From Hirundichthys speculiger (Eukaryota > Chordata > Actinopteri > Beloniformes > Exocoetidae): a DNA stretch of 64,000 nucleotides. The stretch spans positions 77,501 to 141,500 of the forward strand of contig JAGFBZ010002557.1 in assembly GCA_018398805.1 (NCBI GenBank). The letters run 5' to 3'. Both the position numbers and the translations under genes were made by a program. The notes beneath the pieces are model-generated. The model worked only from the letters and a program-made list of their open reading frames with translations, did no database searches and had not been told where the DNA came from. Shown here in pieces: positions 62,001 through 64,000 of the stretch. Every line of letters begins with the position of its first letter. Within the stretch, counting starts at the first letter, position 1.

Positions 62001-63439
62001 TAAAGTAGACAGAATCAGCACTTGTGTAGCCGTCAATGTTGATCTGTTTGTTGTCGAAATGACAGGAATGTAACTTGGAATATCTTGTGGGGTTCAGCAG
62101 GTCGACATGCTTCTCTGTCTTGTTCTTCCCCTCATGCAAAATCAGTGTTTCCCATTTTCTCTGCGCAGAGCTCTTTCAGCCACTTTACCCATCTCATGTC
62201 AGCCATTGCAGGGATAGATGGGTAGTATCTTCACTTTGGATTGATGCGATTTACACTCCGCAGCATCGCAGTAGTCGTTTTAAAAGTAGAAAATAACATA
62301 AAATGCATGATCTCTGTCACTTGTTCTGGTTTATTGCTTTTTTTTTTAACGGTAGTGGTAGTGTCCACAAAAAGTCCTGAATGCAATGCGTTATAATTGG
62401 TGCTGCAACCTTGCAGATAAATATAGCAGCATTTTTATGGTACTCAGGAAGCCTCTGTTGTTGATAAAACATATTCAAAACAATGGTATAAGATCAGTAC
62501 TCAGTATTGGCCAATACCCAAAACCCAGGTATTGGAATCAGTAATGAAAAGAAAAGAAAAGGTAACTGGAACATTCCTAATTTATATTTGCAATCCAAAT
62601 ACATTTTCCAGCATTTTGATTTTTGCACAACAATCCAAGAAAAAGAAAAAACAAAGAAGAGCGCCTTGGTGACATAATACACACCTTTCTGTGTTGTGGA
62701 TTGCATTGGAGGCTGGATAGCAACAGCACTTGGACTGACTGGTGTCTTTTCTTTCCCACTTTCCTGAGAAGACTTGCCATCTTTCTTCTCTTTGCTTTTC
62801 CTATGCTGTTTCTTCTCTTTCCTCAGGCGCTGTTTCTCCTCTTTGGTCAGCTCTTTGCCTTCACTCTGTTCATTTACATTGAGTTAAACGAAGACCAAGT
62901 AAACCCACTAATTGAACCAGATTATTAAACTTCTGCGAGACAATAGAAAAGTATATGGCAAGAAAAATACTAACCTTCGCTCTTTCAATGTCATCCGTCC
63001 TGCCAGGCCCATCTGTGAGACAAGTAGTGGATAATGACATGAGTGACAGTAGATCAGCGGGCGGACACTCCTGCTGTCAAGATGATGCACTGAACTTGTC
63101 CAGTTTGGAATACGCCACACCAGTCACAGAAACCTCTTTCTTACACCATCTTCATTAAATGATGGTACTTTAATTCTCTATTCGTTTAAAACTACTCAAA
63201 AAATGATGCAACACCATCACGACGTCTGCCGTTAAACTACACTGTGCTAACGGTAGCAGTACTCGCATGTGGAAATTAACATTGCTTTAAGCCAAAACTG
63301 CAACTCCTAAAACCAGAATCATGAGCACAACATTATTCTTATTTTCATTTATCTCAAAGAATGAAAAATACTTTGAAAATAAAATAAAGCCGAGCTGTTA
63401 CACTCTCTAAAACTCACCTGTCACTCCACTCTCAGCCAT
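56051..63439 (-). CDS. eif2b4: Translation initiation factor eIF2B subunit delta
   Basis: The delta subunit belongs to the regulatory core of eIF2B, the cytosolic guanine nucleotide exchange factor for eIF2. It senses phosphorylated eIF2-alpha in the integrated stress response; human mutations cause vanishing white matter disease. Fourteen exons, 5' to 3': 63418-63439, 62975-63012, 62685-62865, 61285-61500, 61102-61184, 60635-60661, 60228-60319, 59980-60094, 58741-58817, 58522-58624, 57041-57168, 56647-56824, 56378-56558, 56051-56250. All are GT-AG and phases close: 546 aa, or 537 without the 27-nt exon (human 523). The start is MAESGVTD. A Lys/Glu-rich N-terminus ([18 protein letters not shown]) and an Ala/Pro-rich segment with [19 protein letters not shown] are followed from about residue 225 by the IF-2B Rossmann-like domain ([86 protein letters not shown]). 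Two donors are the weaker GTACTG form (exons 4 and 8). Confidence 0.97.
57169..58521 (-). other. eif2b4: eif2b4 intron 10
   Basis: Largely occupied by the Tc1 relic at 57.43-58.26 kb; no exon seen. Confidence 0.75.
57430..58260 (-). mobile_element. Tc1-like transposon relic
   Basis: Plus-strand text matches the antisense of fish Tc1 elements: ACACCATGATTCACTGTTGC, AATGTTCAACCTTTGTCTCA followed by TCAGAACATGCCAGCAG, and CATCTCTGCGGTGCCACATT. The transposase would thus lie on the minus strand, the same strand as eif2b4. Stops and indels throughout. Confidence 0.65.
60635..60661 (-). other. eif2b4: eif2b4 27-nt in-frame microexon 6
   Basis: Flanked by acceptor TTTCTTTCAG and donor AAAAAG|GTATAAGT, both good. 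It encodes TPGHKAAKK, inserted between ERQQ and IPFRSDYG. The human protein runs directly from ERQQ to VPTRKDYG. Phase is zero at both ends, so it can be included or skipped without loss of frame. Confidence 0.6.
60785..60900. repeat. Retroposon tail fragment in eif2b4 intron 5
   Basis: ATACTTTATTTATCCCAAAAAGGGAAATTCA is a diverged form of the common fish retroposon 3' end, which also occurs (opposite orientation) at 12.74 kb. Confidence 0.5.
61559..62549. mobile_element. Possible non-autonomous DNA element in eif2b4 intron 3
   Basis: Imperfect inverted ends: CTGATACCAATGCCAG on the left; the right end, reverse-complemented, reads CTGATTCCAATACCTG. Internal GGTATC / GATACC repeats are seen on both sides. 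No target duplication was identified and the family is not recognised. Confidence 0.35.
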
Positions 63440-63530
63440 CTTTACGACACTGCTTCACTTCCTCTGCTACTGCAGAAACTACCGGCACCTAAACTTTACA
63501 GCGCCCCCTGGTGAGGCGAAAATGAACTGA
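63440..63530 (-). promoter_or_regulatory. eif2b4: eif2b4 core promoter with ETS-like and CTCF-like sites
   Basis: On the minus strand an AGGAAGTG ETS motif lies within 25 nt of the start codon region, and CACCAGGGGGCGCTG (63499-63513) is an exact fit to the CTCF core. No TATA box. Confidence 0.5.
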
Positions 63531-63625
63531 ATCTGCAGTGCAGTACTTTCATTGCAGCTGAAAGATCCCAATATTAAAACGGTGCTCAGCACCACTTAGA
63601 TCAGAGTGGACTGCAATAAAAATAT

Positions 63626-63778
63626 AATATAATATAATATAATATAATATAATATAATATAATATAATATAATATAATATAATATAATATAATATAATAT
63701 AATATATAATATAATATGATATGATATAATATAATATAATATAATATATGATATGATATGATATAAATATTATATAAT
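63626..63778. repeat. (AATAT)n pentanucleotide array
   Basis: About 30 units of the AATAT/TATAA pentamer with a few slips. The open frames across it are repeat artefacts. Confidence 0.95.
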
Positions 63779-63808
63779 ATGACAAATAAACAATGACTAA
63801 AACACAGT

Positions 63809-64000
63809 TGGCAGCACGGTGGCTTGGTGGTTAGCACTGTTGCCTTACAGCAAAAAGGTTCCTGGTTCAAACCTCGGCAGGGGCCTTTCTGTGTGGAGTT
63901 TGCATGTTCTTCCTGTGCTTGTGTGGGTTTTCTCCGGGTAATCCAGCTTCCTCCCAAAGACACGCATGTTAGCTTAATTGGTGGTTCTTATTTGTAAATG
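63809..64000 (+). mobile_element. V-SINE / DANA-like SINE, cut by window end
   Basis: The tRNA-like head has a GTGGTTAGCACTGTTGCCT A-box side and GGTTCCTGGTTCAAACCTCGG B-box side. The conserved body follows: TTTCTGTGTGGAGTTTGCATG, then TGTTCTTCCTGTGCTTGTG and GGGTTTTCTCCGGGTA. This is the DANA/Mermaid type of V-SINE. Confidence 0.85.

Noticed and set aside
63549..63963. Minus-strand frames rich in Tyr/Ile
   Set aside because: Produced by the (AATAT)n array and the adjoining SINE.
1..64000. CRISPR arrays, operons, phage or bacterial mobile elements
   Set aside because: The window is vertebrate nuclear DNA with spliced genes; no direct-repeat/spacer arrays or bacterial gene structure are present.

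Overview
This is vertebrate nuclear DNA, almost certainly from a ray-finned (percomorph-type) teleost. Multi-exon genes have GT-AG introns, and their products align along their whole length with vertebrate ZNF513, SNX17, ATRAID and EIF2B4. The non-coding DNA carries fish-type repeats: Tc1 relics, hAT-like MITEs, a tRNA-derived SINE, a V-SINE/DANA-like SINE, RTE-like and R2-like LINE pieces, and long microsatellites. Gene identities come from recalled family sequences. Exon limits come from reading splice sites and checking that phases add up.

Layout. 1-9.6 kb: no convincing coding exon; holds a 629-bp hAT-like MITE, a LINE fragment and another MITE. 9.62-9.95 kb: GC-rich, probably the untranslated first exon of an unidentified minus-strand gene running left out of the window. 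10-13 kb: intergenic, with a Tc1 relic, an RTE-type LINE fragment and an (ATCT)n tract. 13.05-23.8 kb (+): znf513, an eight-finger C2H2 regulator. 24.15-50.6 kb (-): snx17, 15 coding exons, tail-to-tail with znf513 as in mammals; its introns hold many repeats and several perfect short hairpins. 51.79-55.4 kb (+): atraid, divergent from snx17. 55.95-63.5 kb (-): eif2b4, 14 coding exons, tail-to-tail with atraid. 63.6-64 kb: an (AATAT)n array and a SINE cut by the window edge.

The genes do not form a pathway. They are housekeeping or regulatory neighbours: a nuclear DNA-binding protein, an endosomal recycling adaptor, a small EGF-like membrane protein, and a subunit of the translation factor eIF2B. 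As I recall the mammalian map, SNX17 is head-to-head with EIF2B4. Here atraid lies between them and eif2b4 faces the other way.

I found no undescribed multi-gene system. The most notable observations are single-base frame disruptions in znf513 and atraid, each confirmed by exon-phase arithmetic; a spliced upstream ORF overlapping the znf513 start; a 27-nt in-frame microexon in eif2b4; a miRNA-like hairpin in an atraid intron; and perfect inverted repeats clustered in snx17 introns.
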